NCBI GenBank assembly: GCA_038087015.1
Contig: JASBNA010000015.1
Span: 620,001-684,000 of the forward strand
DNA: 64,000 nt
Reading direction: 5' to 3'
From: Cerrena zonata
Lineage: Eukaryota; Basidiomycota; Agaricomycetes; Polyporales; Cerrenaceae
Of the stretch, positions 10,030-19,704 are shown in pieces. Under the pieces are notes generated by a model that searched no databases, was not told where the DNA came from, and saw nothing but the letters and a program-made list of their open reading frames with translations. The position numbers were made by a program, and so were the translations under genes. Within the stretch, counting starts at the first letter, position 1, and the number at the start of each line of letters is the position of its first letter.

Positions 10030-10992
10030 TTATTTAACTCTTTGAATCGCCATGAAATAATTACCAACATCTGGATTAGATGTAAACTTCCATCCACAAG
10101 TTGGTAAATAAAAACATCCTCTGCTATCAACCACTTTAAAAGAATCGGCTCGTTCTGGGTCTTCTTCAACCCAATTCTTTATTTCTCTTTGGTCAATATA
10201 TTTTTCTAATGTATGGGTTCCTACAGGAACTATTCTCAATACATGTTCTCCCATAAATATAGTAGTAAACCAACTAACAAAATCCCTATTTATAGTTGAA
10301 ATGAAAATCCATCCCCCTACTTCGAGTCTATCCATAACCTCTGTTAAAACTCTCGATGGATAAGTTACATGCTCAAGCATCTCAAAACAAGTAATGATAT
10401 CAAATTTTTCATCTTTTGGTATATCCTCAATTGCTTTCAAATCATACGAAAGCTTCTTATCCAAGATAGGATCTTTGGCCTTATGGACTTTAGCTGCTTC
10501 AATAACCTCGTTACTTAAATCAATTCCTTGTACTGATTCAATCCATCTTAAGCGTGCCATTGACTCGGATAAGATACCCCCACCACATCCAACATCCAAT
10601 CCTCTCAACTTAGAACTTTCCAATATTTCGTCCCGCTTCAATTCTTGATCGGTAAGAATACGATTCTTTATTGGTTTTGGTAGTAAATCAACATTATATG
10701 GTGGTACATATATTTCTTCTTCCATTGGGGTATTTTCGTCATTCAATTTCAAGTTATTACGAATAGTTTCATAAATAAAATCCATTCTCAACAAGTTCAT
10801 TTTATGTAGTATTCTTTGTGGCCCATTTACATCCCACCAGGTCGACGCTAAAGCATTGAAATGAGACATTTCATCTTCAGAGGCAGCCGTATATTTTTGA
10901 TGATGAAGTCTGGATAGACTGGAAAAATTTCTGCTGAAATTGGCTCTTACTAAAGTTGCCCTCTTAATGAGGGTTCCTGATAAACTATTCAT
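10030..10992 (-). CDS. COQ3: Ubiquinone biosynthesis O-methyltransferase Coq3, mitochondrial
   Basis: SAM-dependent enzyme that does both O-methylation steps of coenzyme Q synthesis on the mitochondrial inner membrane. The 320-residue protein begins with a presequence-like leader rich in Arg/Ser and free of acidic residues (MNSLSGTLIKRATLVRANFSRNF, positions 1-23, shown in part), then HFNALASTWWD, the UbiG-type signature. SAM motif I is LDVGCGGGILSE near 133, followed by the acidic GIDLSNE and the post-motif FDIITCFEMLEHV near 200. The frame is intact. Confidence 0.95.
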   Translation of the reverse strand: MNSLSGTLIKRATLVRANFSRNFSSLSRLHHQKYTAASEDEMSHFNALASTWWDVNGPQRILHKMNLLRMDFIYETIRNNLKLNDENTPMEEEIYVPPYNVDLLPKPIKNRILTDQELKRDEILESSKLRGLDVGCGGGILSESMARLRWIESVQGIDLSNEVIEAAKVHKAKDPILDKKLSYDLKAIEDIPKDEKFDIITCFEMLEHVTYPSRVLTEVMDRLEVGGWIFISTINRDFVSWFTTIFMGEHVLRIVPVGTHTLEKYIDQREIKNWVEEDPERADSFKVVDSRGCFYLPTCGWKFTSNPDVGNYFMAIQRVK

Positions 10993-11184
10993 CGAGTGAA
11001 TAACCCTTTGTTCTAACCAGATAGATGTATGGCTGGTGCAATTATAGTAGCAAAAGTACGATCGGAGGATTTTTTTTTATTTTATTTTTTTTTTCTTTGA
11101 TTTTTTCTCTTTGGTTCTTGTAAATCTCAAAATATATACACTGATTAATCCAAAAAACTGCTTCCAGCTTAATATATTGATACA

Positions 11185-13716
11185 ATGGCCGACGAGTATT
11201 TGGTATCAAGTAGATCGAGGCGTTCCAATGCTGGCTCTCGATTGAAGCTGTTGATTGAACTAGAAAATCAATCGAATGAACTACAAGGTGCAGCATCCCA
11301 ATTTGCTGATGAGGAAGATGAAAATGTTAATTTACTTTTCCAGAAGATGATGACGATATGGAGTTCGTTGAAGAGAAACTGTCCGATATGGAACAAGAAG
11401 ATGAAGATGGAGAGGAAGAGGAGGATGCCGGGGATGATGATGATGATGATTCGAAAGAAAATAGAGAGATTACAGCTGAAGATGAACTTCGAGAAATATT
11501 ATCTGATGCCGAAGAGGATAAGGCTTTGAACTCAGATGATGTTTTATCTGAATCTGAGCTTTCGTTGTCAGATGACGATGAAGAAGAAGGTGAAGTAGAA
11601 CTTCAAAAACAAGAACGGTTAAAGAAAAGAAAGCTTAAGAAACAAAAAAGTCTAATACCAACGATTAAAAAACCAAAATTAGAGCAGCAAGCTTCGAAAA
11701 AAGAAAGTCTCTGGATCGAAATCGAAATCCAATTTGATTACTTCGGACACATTATTATTATCTGCACGAAGATCATCGTCGAGAGCATCAGCTCTCGAAA
11801 ATAAACAAGCTTTGGTTGAAAGACTTAAAGAAAGTGAGGAAAGAAGAGCTAAGGCAACACCAATTGTTCGTGAAAAAGAACGTGAGCTTACTCAGGAAGA
11901 AAGACTATTAGAGGCCATAGAGACAGAAAAGGCCAACGTTCTATCGTTGAACTTATTTAAAGAGCAAGAAATAGTGAAGAAAGAACATCGTAGACAATTG
12001 CTTTCTCTGAAACGCGAAAAATTGAGAAACATAATTAGATTAGTATCTCAGGAATCGTTTGTCACTCCACTAGATGAAATCAATGATGCAAAGCATGTGT
12101 ACGAGCTTTTCAACAGTAAGCTGAGAAAGAAACCAGGAAGAAGAAAGAAACACACACAAGTTGAAGATACCAGTAGCGTTGTAAGGTTTCCTGGTGAAAT
12201 AGATACCGAATTGCCATTAGTCAAAGAAGAACTAGAAAAGGAGAGGAAAAGAAAAGAAGAAGAGGAAGCTTTGAAGAAAGAAAAAGAAGATACTCAGCCA
12301 GAGGGTCAAAACACTGTGTCTGAACTCACTGACAAGGAACAACAGACCGAAAATGCTGCGGACAGCTCACAGTCAAAAAAAGAGAACGGCTTGACCAACT
12401 CTCTTCAAGAATCGTTGATGAGTGGACCAGAACATAAAGAACAAGAAAATGATCATACCGCTACTGGAGACGCAACTATATCAAATATCCACACTGAACC
12501 TTCAGAGTCGAATGAAAACAGCATTGACAGACCTGTAGAATCTATTGAATCAAAAAAACCACAGCTGACAGAAAAGATCAGTGAAGCAGAAAAGATCAGT
12601 GAAGCAGAAAAAATCAATGAGAAGTATACTGATGAGAAATCTACAACAGGTATTGATGACGCTAACGACAATTCCACTGCACCCATTGATGATAATAATG
12701 CCAATGATGATACTGGTGAAGGTGTCACTGAAAGTACCAACGACACCAATGAAATCAATGAAACCAATGAAACCAATGAAACCAATGAAACCAATGAAAT
12801 CAAAGTTGATATAGAAGATACCTCTAAGAAAAAAACCAGCGACATGGGAGATTTAAATGATAATGAATCCAGTTTCAGGGCCAGCGACGTCAATAGTATT
12901 GCAGATGACTCTAAATCTGATCTGGTTCAAGAATCCGAAAACAAACCTGTCATCAAAAACGTGAAAAGAGTTACGTTTGCAGATAACGAAACATCAAAAG
13001 AAAATACACCAATGGAGGAAGATAACGAAGATAAGGCTGATGATGAAGAAGGAAATGAAGAAAATGGCGAAGAAGTTTTTGAAGGGCCCCCTCAGAGAGT
13101 AGCCAGAAACATTTTATATCTTCTTGATTTCGACGACGATGATAAAGATCGAAAGCTAACACCTTTGAATGTGAAGACTATTCTTTTAGGGCCTCAATCT
13201 CAATATCCAGCCAGTCACAGATTCAAGGATACCAAGACCATTCTTAGAATTGGACACGTTGACAATCCATACGCAGTTGTCAAAGAAGAAAAAGATCCTA
13301 TTTTTGAACTGGTTTCTGAGTTGACCGAAGACAGTACTATGTTTGATGAGCTCAAGCGCTTACCAAGACTTGGTGTTGTTCAAGATTTTGTCGAGGAAGA
13401 AGAGGAAGATGCCAAAGCTGAACAAACCGTTATTAATATCAAGACTGAAGCTCCGACAGGTCTTTATTTGCCTAATGGTAATAAGAAGAAATGTTTCATC
13501 ACTGGTGACGAAGTTAAATACTTTGATCCTTCAAATGGGTTGCCATATAGTAGTGTTGAAGCCTATCGAACACTCAAATCAATTGAGCAAGGAAATGTAC
13601 CATGGTTTACTTTTGATAATGAATTCAATAGTTGGGGAAGTACTGAAATTTACTTGGGTACTAGGGATGGGACTACGAGGCATGCACAAGGGGTTCCCGA
13701 AGGTTTTGCGGGTTGA
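11185..13716 (+). CDS. VPS72: SWR1-complex subunit Vps72/Swc2 (YL1 family), frameshifted
   Basis: Histone H2A.Z-binding subunit of the SWR1 remodeller. The N-terminus has the YL1 signature SRSRRSNAGSRLKLL, then a long acidic Glu/Asp stretch used for H2A.Z-H2B binding, a basic region with LVERLKESEERR, a disordered Glu/Ser/Thr/Asn-rich middle, and the C-terminal YL1_C zinc-binding-like domain (KKCFITGDEVKYFDPSNGLPY, YRTLKSIEQG). Two one-base shifts split it: near the T4 at 11336-11339 and in the A6 at 11697-11702. Together the three pieces give about 843 residues, close to S. cerevisiae Vps72 (795). The start MADEYLVSSRSRR at 11185 fits the family. Confidence 0.92.
12739..12801 (+). repeat. 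9-bp coding repeat (Asn-Glu-Thr)n in VPS72
   Basis: Seven consecutive nine-base units encode NDT, NEI, NET, NET, NET, NET and NEI, based on AATGAAACC. It is in frame within the disordered acidic middle of VPS72. A nearby 18-bp duplication encodes KISEAE twice at about 12575-12610. In-frame expansion changes only the length of the linker. Confidence 0.9.
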
Positions 13717-13828
13717 ACAATAAAATAATCTATTTATAAGTAACAAATGTAACTTTTGCATGTATATATAAGTTTATAATGAATATTAATGACTAAAATC
13801 TAATGAAATAAAACCTTTATACGATATA

Positions 13829-14333
13829 CTAACTTGTAGCATGTTGAACATCTTTTTCGTGAGCTTTTATCAAGTCATCTTGAAACTTCATTAATTTCGA
13901 TTTCAAAACAGGAACAAAAATCTTTCTGATTTCACTTTTATGGTCGTCTGCATCAATTTCAAAAACGTATTCGTCTTCGTCTTGATCATGGACAAACTCG
14001 GGAACAGTAATTTTGGCATTCAATTTATTTTCTTCGTCTTTATACTGAACTTCAACTTGGAATTGTAGTTTCATATCATAAATACATAATACTTTTCCCT
14101 TTCTTTGAGTGACGTCACAGTCACCAGTAACTGAATCAACCGAGTTCAAAAAGAATTTATAATCATTTTTCTCAACAGTAGTTTTAACAACATGTTCATC
14201 AAAGTATGTCTTTGACCAAGGAAGACAATTCTTATCTATCCAGTGCCTAAACGAAAACTAAATTAGTAATTATTCTCCAGATCGAAAAGAAGAGCTTTCG
14301 CACATACCAATTGTTAGGGTTGTGAACGACCAT
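13829..14333 (-). CDS. HCH1: Hsp90 co-chaperone Hch1 (Aha1 N-domain), spliced
   Basis: Short relative of Aha1 that binds the Hsp90 middle domain and stimulates its ATPase. Two exons: 14333-14308 (26 nt) and 14246-13829, joined across a 61-nt intron, code for 147 residues. Splicing rebuilds MVVHNPNNWHW, the universal Hch1/Aha1 start, followed by DKNCLPWSK; the body has VTGDCDVTQRKGKVLCIYD, and the end KFQDDLIKAHEKDVQ matches the Hch1 C-terminus. It lacks the C-terminal domain of Aha1, so it is Hch1 (153 residues in S. cerevisiae) rather than a broken Aha1. The first exon is too short to be seen as an open frame. It is convergent with VPS72. Confidence 0.95.
14247..14307 (-). other. Spliceosomal intron in HCH1
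   Basis: 61-nt intron with donor GTATGT, branch point TTACTAAT and acceptor TTTAG. The branch adenine is a few bases from the acceptor, a spacing typical of hemiascomycete introns. It interrupts codon 9 (Trp). Confidence 0.93.
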
Positions 14334-14693
14334 GATAACAGATCAAAGATATCGATTTGATAGAAAAGATACGTCAAAGATATTCTCCTCAAACTTATAT
14401 GTGAAGTAAGATGGATCTTGAAAAGAAAAGTTGAGTATTGATAAATTCTACAAAGTTCCATACGAATCCGCGTTTCTTACTAGATCGAAAATTTTTCAGT
14501 TGAAAAAGGCGGAAAAAAGACTGCTAAAAAGTAAAAATGTAAGAATTAAATGAATGCAAAATTATATAGATTATCATGCAGAGGACCTGGGTTAAAACAA
14601 AAATGCAATAGAGAGTGTAATTAAGAAACAGAGGAAAAGTAAAACAATGAAAATAGGAGGCAAGAGATATTAGGTTTTCCAAAAATATTATCT

Positions 14694-15617
14694 TTAAAAG
14701 ATAGCATAAAGAACAACTGGGGTACCGTAGTTACAATATTCTGAAGATAAAACGTGGTCACCATCATCAGTTTCGCAAGCGAAGAAGCTCTTTTCATTCA
14801 AGGTTAAGTGGCCATCGATGATTTTCCAACCAGGAGTTGGGTCAGTGTTAGCATCTGGTTGAACGTTACCAACAAATCCACCAGGGAAAATGTGAATACC
14901 TTTATTGAATTGGTCAACCAAAGTAGAATCTGATTTCAAGTAGAAGAAAACACGTTCACCTTCATCACCACCAACGAAGAAAGTTTTCGAAGAAGAAGCA
15001 TGTTTTCTGATTGGCATTTGATTGAACTTAGTCCCGACATTAATAGCCAAAGCACCAAAAAGTTCAGCATTTAAATTGAAAAAATCACCAATTGTGTTTT
15101 TTGCTTGTTGAAATTCCAATTTTATATCAGAAGAAATGGTGGCAACATCCTTAACACCGCTTGGAACAGTGAAAGCTTCACGTTTGGAAGCAGAAGAAGC
15201 AGAGATGTGGCTAGAACTAGTTAATTTAATATCTAATTCCTCACTCAAAGCGCAAGGACCAGTACCAATTCTAAATTTATTGGAATTTGGAGATTTGCAT
15301 GCAAGTAAAGGTTCACCTTCAAGTAATAAACTACCACTTTCAATAGAGAAATTGTTATTTGAAGATTCATGAGACTCAAATAAGAATCCATGAGCATCGA
15401 CGTTAATTTTCAAATTGTTCGAAGTATCAATCAATTCACCGTTTTCAACTTCAAAGTCACTAAGATGTGAATGGAAGTCAGCTTCTGTACCAAGAACTAA
15501 CGCAGAGTCTTCAATTCCAATAGCAGCAAAAATGGAAGTATCGGTGTGAGCTTGGAGAAATTTGAAGGCATCGGCAGAAGCCAATCCAGCCATGAGTAAG
15601 AAGTTTAGAAATTGCAT
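14694..15617 (-). CDS. Secreted, probable cell-wall protein with two Cwp-like modules
   Basis: 307 residues starting with a clear signal peptide (MQFLNFLLMAGLASADA, cleavage around residue 16). Two related modules can be seen: IESGSLLLEGEPLLACKSPNS with a following GTGPC, and IIDGHLTLNEKSFFACETDDG with a following SSEYC; both read as DGxLxL, then F/L-A-C, then a later Cys, like the beta-rich units of fungal Cwp1/Pga31-type wall proteins. A Lys-Arg (SSASKREAF) in the centre could be a Kex2 site. There is no hydrophobic GPI tail and no Ser/Thr-rich stalk, so it may be secreted or held by disulfides. The exact family is not recognised. Codon use suggests good expression. Confidence 0.75.
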   Translation of the reverse strand: MQFLNFLLMAGLASADAFKFLQAHTDTSIFAAIGIEDSALVLGTEADFHSHLSDFEVENGELIDTSNNLKINVDAHGFLFESHESSNNNFSIESGSLLLEGEPLLACKSPNSNKFRIGTGPCALSEELDIKLTSSSHISASSASKREAFTVPSGVKDVATISSDIKLEFQQAKNTIGDFFNLNAELFGALAINVGTKFNQMPIRKHASSSKTFFVGGDEGERVFFYLKSDSTLVDQFNKGIHIFPGGFVGNVQPDANTDPTPGWKIIDGHLTLNEKSFFACETDDGDHVLSSEYCNYGTPVVLYAIF

Positions 15618-16248
15618 TTTTATTTTGGTTATTTTTATTGAATAAAATAATTTCCCTTTGAATCAAGCAGGATCCAGTTCTATATATATATCTAACAGGA
15701 CCGAAAAACACAGCTTCTATTATCACGAACAATTCGCTGCTGTACTCAGAACAATTCAGCAACCCTTGGTCAAATTGTGAGTTTGAATCGTATTTACAAA
15801 AATCGTGTAGAAAACAGTCATTACACAAATCAGCTTGAAAACGAACTAGTAATGTGTTTCTATTTATTGCAACACTGGGAAGTTGGGGAAACCCGTCTAC
15901 AAAGCATTAAGGTATCGACTGTGCCAGAAAGTGTAAAGGAATACACCACAACAAAGCCCCAAAGAACTCTGTCGAGCCACTGATACTGTCTAAACTCATA
16001 AGAAACACCGTTTTATTTTTTGTTTTATCTACTGGATTTTTTTCTTTTTTTTTTTTTTTTTTGCAATCGAGCGTTGTAAGATACAAAAATATCTCAACAC
16101 GTTTAAGAGTTATGTTACCAAGGTCTATGTACGGGGGTTAATACGGTTTGACATATTTACAAGCCCTGAAAAGGGAGTGACAAATAGGTATATGCGTTTT
16201 GCAAGCTTACATCATATATAAGAGAGAAAAGACCGGGGACCGGAGCGA
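15618..16248. other. Promoter region of the secreted-protein gene
   Basis: About 630 bp between two minus-strand genes. A TATA-like TATATATATAT lies at about 15679-15690, roughly 65-75 bp before the ATG at 15617. A T tract with an ATTTTTTTCT lead lies near 16027-16062. The open frames here have no protein character. Confidence 0.5.
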
Positions 16249-17823
16249 TTAATCCGACCAGGTGAAGCGACTCTTTTTCCTAATATCTTCACCGTATATG
16301 TAGAAAAGAAAAGCTGGTGGGATTAATAGCATGGAGAATAAAGCCCAGAAAGTGGTAGCCCAATGAACACCCATACCTTTATACATTTTCAAAGCGAAAA
16401 GGTCAAAAGAGCCTGCCAATAAAGATCTTATGAACGAATTAGTTGACATTGCCGAAGCAGCATATTTTTGATAAGCAATGATTTGATAGGAAAATATTCC
16501 AGTAAACACCAAGATAGCACCACTGGCATAGATGAAACTGCCAATGATGGGACCCATCCAGTGGACATGAGAATAAGAAGTCCAGGCCATTATGAGTAAC
16601 CCTATTGGAACAATGAAGACACCTACCATTAACGAAGCCAATTTAATTTCTGGTTTGAAAATACCATTATTTCTCAAGAGTAATTTATGTTGTAAAGCTT
16701 CGGTAAGTTTGGGACTGACTAAAGAAGTGATACTGAAACCCAAGGTGATCCCAATAAAAGTTAAACCAACTTGATAAAGATTAAAGTTATAGACGGTTTG
16801 GAAAGTATAAGGAATTGAAACGAAGAACATATAAACAATTGCCAAAGTGAAAGCGGTGTAGAAGCAAAGAGCAAAAGTCATTTGATCTCTGAAAATTAAT
16901 TCGAGCGGACGTTCACAGGAGGTTAAGATACTATTATGTAAAGGAATTTGGGATTTTTCTAAAGCAGCATAATAATTAGAATCTCCAGTTTCTGCTCTTA
17001 AACGTTGGGCTTTTCTTTTCAATAAGATAGGTTCATAAGTTTCAGGTACAAAAAATAAAATAGACAAGAGGGAAACAAAAGTCCAAATTATCATGGTATA
17101 GAAAGTCCATTTATAATTCTTAGGATGCATATTAACGAAACCAAATATGATTGGGCCCAATCCTGGACCTATAAAAGCCGAAGATGAATATAAAACTAGG
17201 GACCTGCCTAATCTTTTAGCTTGTTGAGCAACGTATTTAGAATCACCTCTTTTAAGAACCGGCACTCTAAATATATCCGTGAAAGTACCGCTGGCCACTG
17301 ACATAAAAGAAGATGCAAAAAAACCTGAAGCGAAACGACCAAATAAGACACCACCAATATTTTTACAAAAAGCAGTTAAAAATTGGAAAGCTAAAGTTGC
17401 CAAAAGACCGGTTAGGTAAACAATTTTTCTCCCATGATATTCACTAATTGGAGCCAAAAAAATTCCGCCCATCCCCAATCCCCAAATGAATAGGGTGATA
17501 CCTAGGGCACTTACTTCTGCATTGATACCATATTCTTTAATTATATTTGAAGAAGCCAAAGACCACAGTGATGATATACATGTAACACAAAGTGAAGTAA
17601 CTGATACAATTATGACAATCAACCATTTGCGGAACGTCGATAACCCAGTTTGATCTTCTTTATCATCATTACCATCAAAGACTACTAAATAAGGATCTTC
17701 AACAACGGTGGCAGAAGTTTCGTTTTTATTGTGTTTTTCGATTGAATTATCCTCATCGGAATTATGTCCCATTGAAATGCTAGAAGGATCCTGCCCCCTT
17801 TCTAAGTCAGAAGAGCTACTCAT
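16249..17823 (-). CDS. MFS drug:H+ antiporter, DHA1 family
   Basis: 524-residue plasma-membrane transporter. A 65-residue charged cytosolic N-terminus is followed by twelve hydrophobic segments in two halves split by a basic loop (ILLKRKAQRLRAETGD, about residue 265). The first half has the MFS motif A form ISEYHGRKIVYLTG between segments 2 and 3 and the antiporter-type motif near SSAFIGPGLGPIIFG in segment 5. The closest relatives I can suggest are the Yhk8/Flu1/Nag3-type multidrug exporters; substrate cannot be read from sequence. The frame is intact. Its promoter is shared with the divergent Mpv17-type gene. Confidence 0.88.
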   Translation of the reverse strand: MSSSSDLERGQDPSSISMGHNSDEDNSIEKHNKNETSATVVEDPYLVVFDGNDDKEDQTGLSTFRKWLIVIIVSVTSLCVTCISSLWSLASSNIIKEYGINAEVSALGITLFIWGLGMGGIFLAPISEYHGRKIVYLTGLLATLAFQFLTAFCKNIGGVLFGRFASGFFASSFMSVASGTFTDIFRVPVLKRGDSKYVAQQAKRLGRSLVLYSSSAFIGPGLGPIIFGFVNMHPKNYKWTFYTMIIWTFVSLLSILFFVPETYEPILLKRKAQRLRAETGDSNYYAALEKSQIPLHNSILTSCERPLELIFRDQMTFALCFYTAFTLAIVYMFFVSIPYTFQTVYNFNLYQVGLTFIGITLGFSITSLVSPKLTEALQHKLLLRNNGIFKPEIKLASLMVGVFIVPIGLLIMAWTSYSHVHWMGPIIGSFIYASGAILVFTGIFSYQIIAYQKYAASAMSTNSFIRSLLAGSFDLFALKMYKGMGVHWATTFWALFSMLLIPPAFLFYIYGEDIRKKSRFTWSD

Positions 17824-18900
17824 AGTGCTTAGCTATAGGGGAGAAAAATCTTTTTTTCGAATTTCCAATGTACTTTGATGGACATTATATACCATTGATT
17901 AGACTATTCAATAGGAATCCTTTTCCATTGTTGAATAAGCTTTTGATTAAAAAATTTTCAGTAGTGATTGTTTAGTGTAAATATTGACATATTTTTCCAA
18001 AGCCTAAGTAGCCGTAAGGGCTGTCACACACTATCTTTATTGTCTTAAATTTAAGAAAGGCTACGTTAAGATTAATTTTTAGAGTTGTAAGGGTATTGAA
18101 CAATAGTAGAGACTAAAAACAACGCGGAGTTGTCTAGGGCACGCCAGTACACCCTTTGCCTTTCATGCTTTTCACTTAATGCCATTCCTATAGAAGGAAT
18201 CCTTAATGCTTTGCTATACAATCATAAGATAGTTGGTTAAACAAGGAACTCTTTGATGGTAGAATATGGGTGCAAACCAAAAAGGGCTTCGGCCGAGCAA
18301 CAGTCGCAACCACCGAAGTAGGTTCGACCGAACTTCGGCCGAACAGCGCAATCCCATGGCCGAGCACTCGACCGACTACTTGATAAGTCGATAGCAAGCT
18401 TGATCGATTGATGTGTTAGTCTACTGGTACGCCAATCTCTATGTCAACTCTGTTGTAGTGCCTGGTGTACTGGTATGCTGCCTTTGCGTCACAATATGGT
18501 TAAATGGTCTGGTGAGTAACTCCACCCATACACCAGATTGTCAATAGCCCTGTAGACTGGATTCCACGTGCACGACGTAAACATCAAAGCTTAATCCAAT
18601 ACTCCGGCTTGACAACAAGAAGCAGTAATTTACTCAATTGATAATAGGGAAGAGCAGGGAAGAATTGAATCAAAGAAAAAAAAAAAAAAAAAAGATCAAG
18701 TGAAAAGGGAAAAATTTGAAATTCGAAAACATCAAAAGATCAGATCGATCAAAATTAAAATTGACAGCGAAACCTGACAGGAGTTGTGTTTTTATTTGCT
18801 TTGTTAGCTATTTTTAACTGAAAAATCAAAGAAAAAAACAAAAAATAGAATAGAACGAAAACATCTTTTAGTAAGTACAACCATCACTCATAAATAGGAG
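17824..18900. promoter_or_regulatory. Long divergent promoter between MFS transporter and Mpv17-type gene
   Basis: 1,077 bp with no credible gene. It carries a cluster of CGG/CCG palindromes at 18290-18341, three Rap1-like or related GTAC-ACC motifs (18144-18154 CCAGTACACCC; 18462-18473 CTGGTGTACTGG; 18522-18536 CCACCCATACACCAG), and an A tract at 18676-18693. It is GC-richer around 18280-18380 than the rest of the window's intergenic DNA. Confidence 0.55.
18290..18341. promoter_or_regulatory. Cluster of CGGCCG palindromes, possible zinc-cluster factor sites
   Basis: CGGCCG occurs at 18290-18295 and 18336-18341; the second sits in the perfect 10-bp palindrome TTCGGCCGAA (18334-18343). The near-palindrome TTCGACCGAA (18323-18332) lies just before it, and ATGGCCGAG follows at 18357. 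Paired CGG triplets are the usual target of fungal Zn2Cys6 regulators, which often control MFS exporters. Binding is inferred. Confidence 0.45.
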
Positions 18901-19557
18901 ATGCCAGATATAGAGCTAACTAATCTTCATCATAATCATGATTTGGAGAAATCGTCTACTTCTATTGAGATTCCCAATTCAAATACCGAGTCCGCATATC
19001 CACCAATTTATCCATTACCCAAGCCGTTACAACGGAAATTGATTAGTTATATAATCATTGAAGCATTAGTATCTTTAATAATTTATTATAACTATTTCAA
19101 GATTGAAATAAGTACTCATCATTTAATAGCCCCTACCATATTAGGAGCATCAACCGCAGCATTAGCACAATCAATTAATCAATATTCAAAGAAAAATTTT
19201 AGCCTAAATCGTATATTCAAATTTGTAGTATGGGGATGTATAAATGGATGTTTTACTGTTTTATGGATTGATATGTTAATTTATCAAGTAGATGGTTTAA
19301 CTTATAGAATTGTGGTTGATCAGTTTATTGGGGCTCCTACATTTCAATTGATATTTAGCATTTTAAACTGTTTATGGGATTATGGTGAATTAAATTATAC
19401 TTTAAAGAATTCTTACCTAAAATCATTAAAATTTAGTTACTGTTACTGGCCATTTTTCTCAATATGTTCCTTTATGTTTATCCCCCAATCAATGATATTC
19501 CCGGCAAATTGTTTAGCAAACTTAATTTGGAATTTGATTTTAAGTAAATTAACCTGA
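18901..19557 (+). CDS. Mpv17/PMP22-family integral membrane protein
   Basis: 218 residues with about four membrane segments. The C-terminal half has the family pattern: DQFIGAPTFQ, then LWDYGELNYTLKNSYLKSLK, then WPFFSICSFMFIPQ and a final NLIWNLILSKL. This places it with Mpv17, Sym1 and Yor292c-type proteins of mitochondrial, vacuolar or peroxisomal membranes. The N-terminus has no strong mitochondrial presequence, which favours a Yor292c-like vacuolar location; this is inference. The WxxxPxxQ core usually seen as WPxxQxxNF is diverged (WPFFSICSF). Start ATG at 18901. Confidence 0.8.
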   Translation: MPDIELTNLHHNHDLEKSSTSIEIPNSNTESAYPPIYPLPKPLQRKLISYIIIEALVSLIIYYNYFKIEISTHHLIAPTILGASTAALAQSINQYSKKNFSLNRIFKFVVWGCINGCFTVLWIDMLIYQVDGLTYRIVVDQFIGAPTFQLIFSILNCLWDYGELNYTLKNSYLKSLKFSYCYWPFFSICSFMFIPQSMIFPANCLANLIWNLILSKLT

Positions 19558-19704
19558 TAGGTATATAGTAATAAATATTCAGGAAGTTTGGCCCTGTTTT
19601 TATACTTTGTAACTTTGCTACTAAATTGCAAAAATAGAAAGCTTCTCAAATACTACATTTTGGTTGTTAAAAAAGAGAGACAGCGGAAAAAAAAAATATA
19701 TGTA

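Noticed and set aside
12453..12893. Long minus-strand frame with Ser/Leu repeats opposite VPS72
   Set aside because: Antisense shadow of the acidic, repeat-bearing VPS72 linker.
15511..15983. Open frames on both strands upstream of the secreted-protein gene
   Set aside because: Short, without family features, and they cover its TATA region and 5' end.
18203..18397. 64-codon minus-strand frame over the CGGCCG cluster
   Set aside because: Too short, no recognisable features, and lies in a promoter with regulatory-type palindromes.
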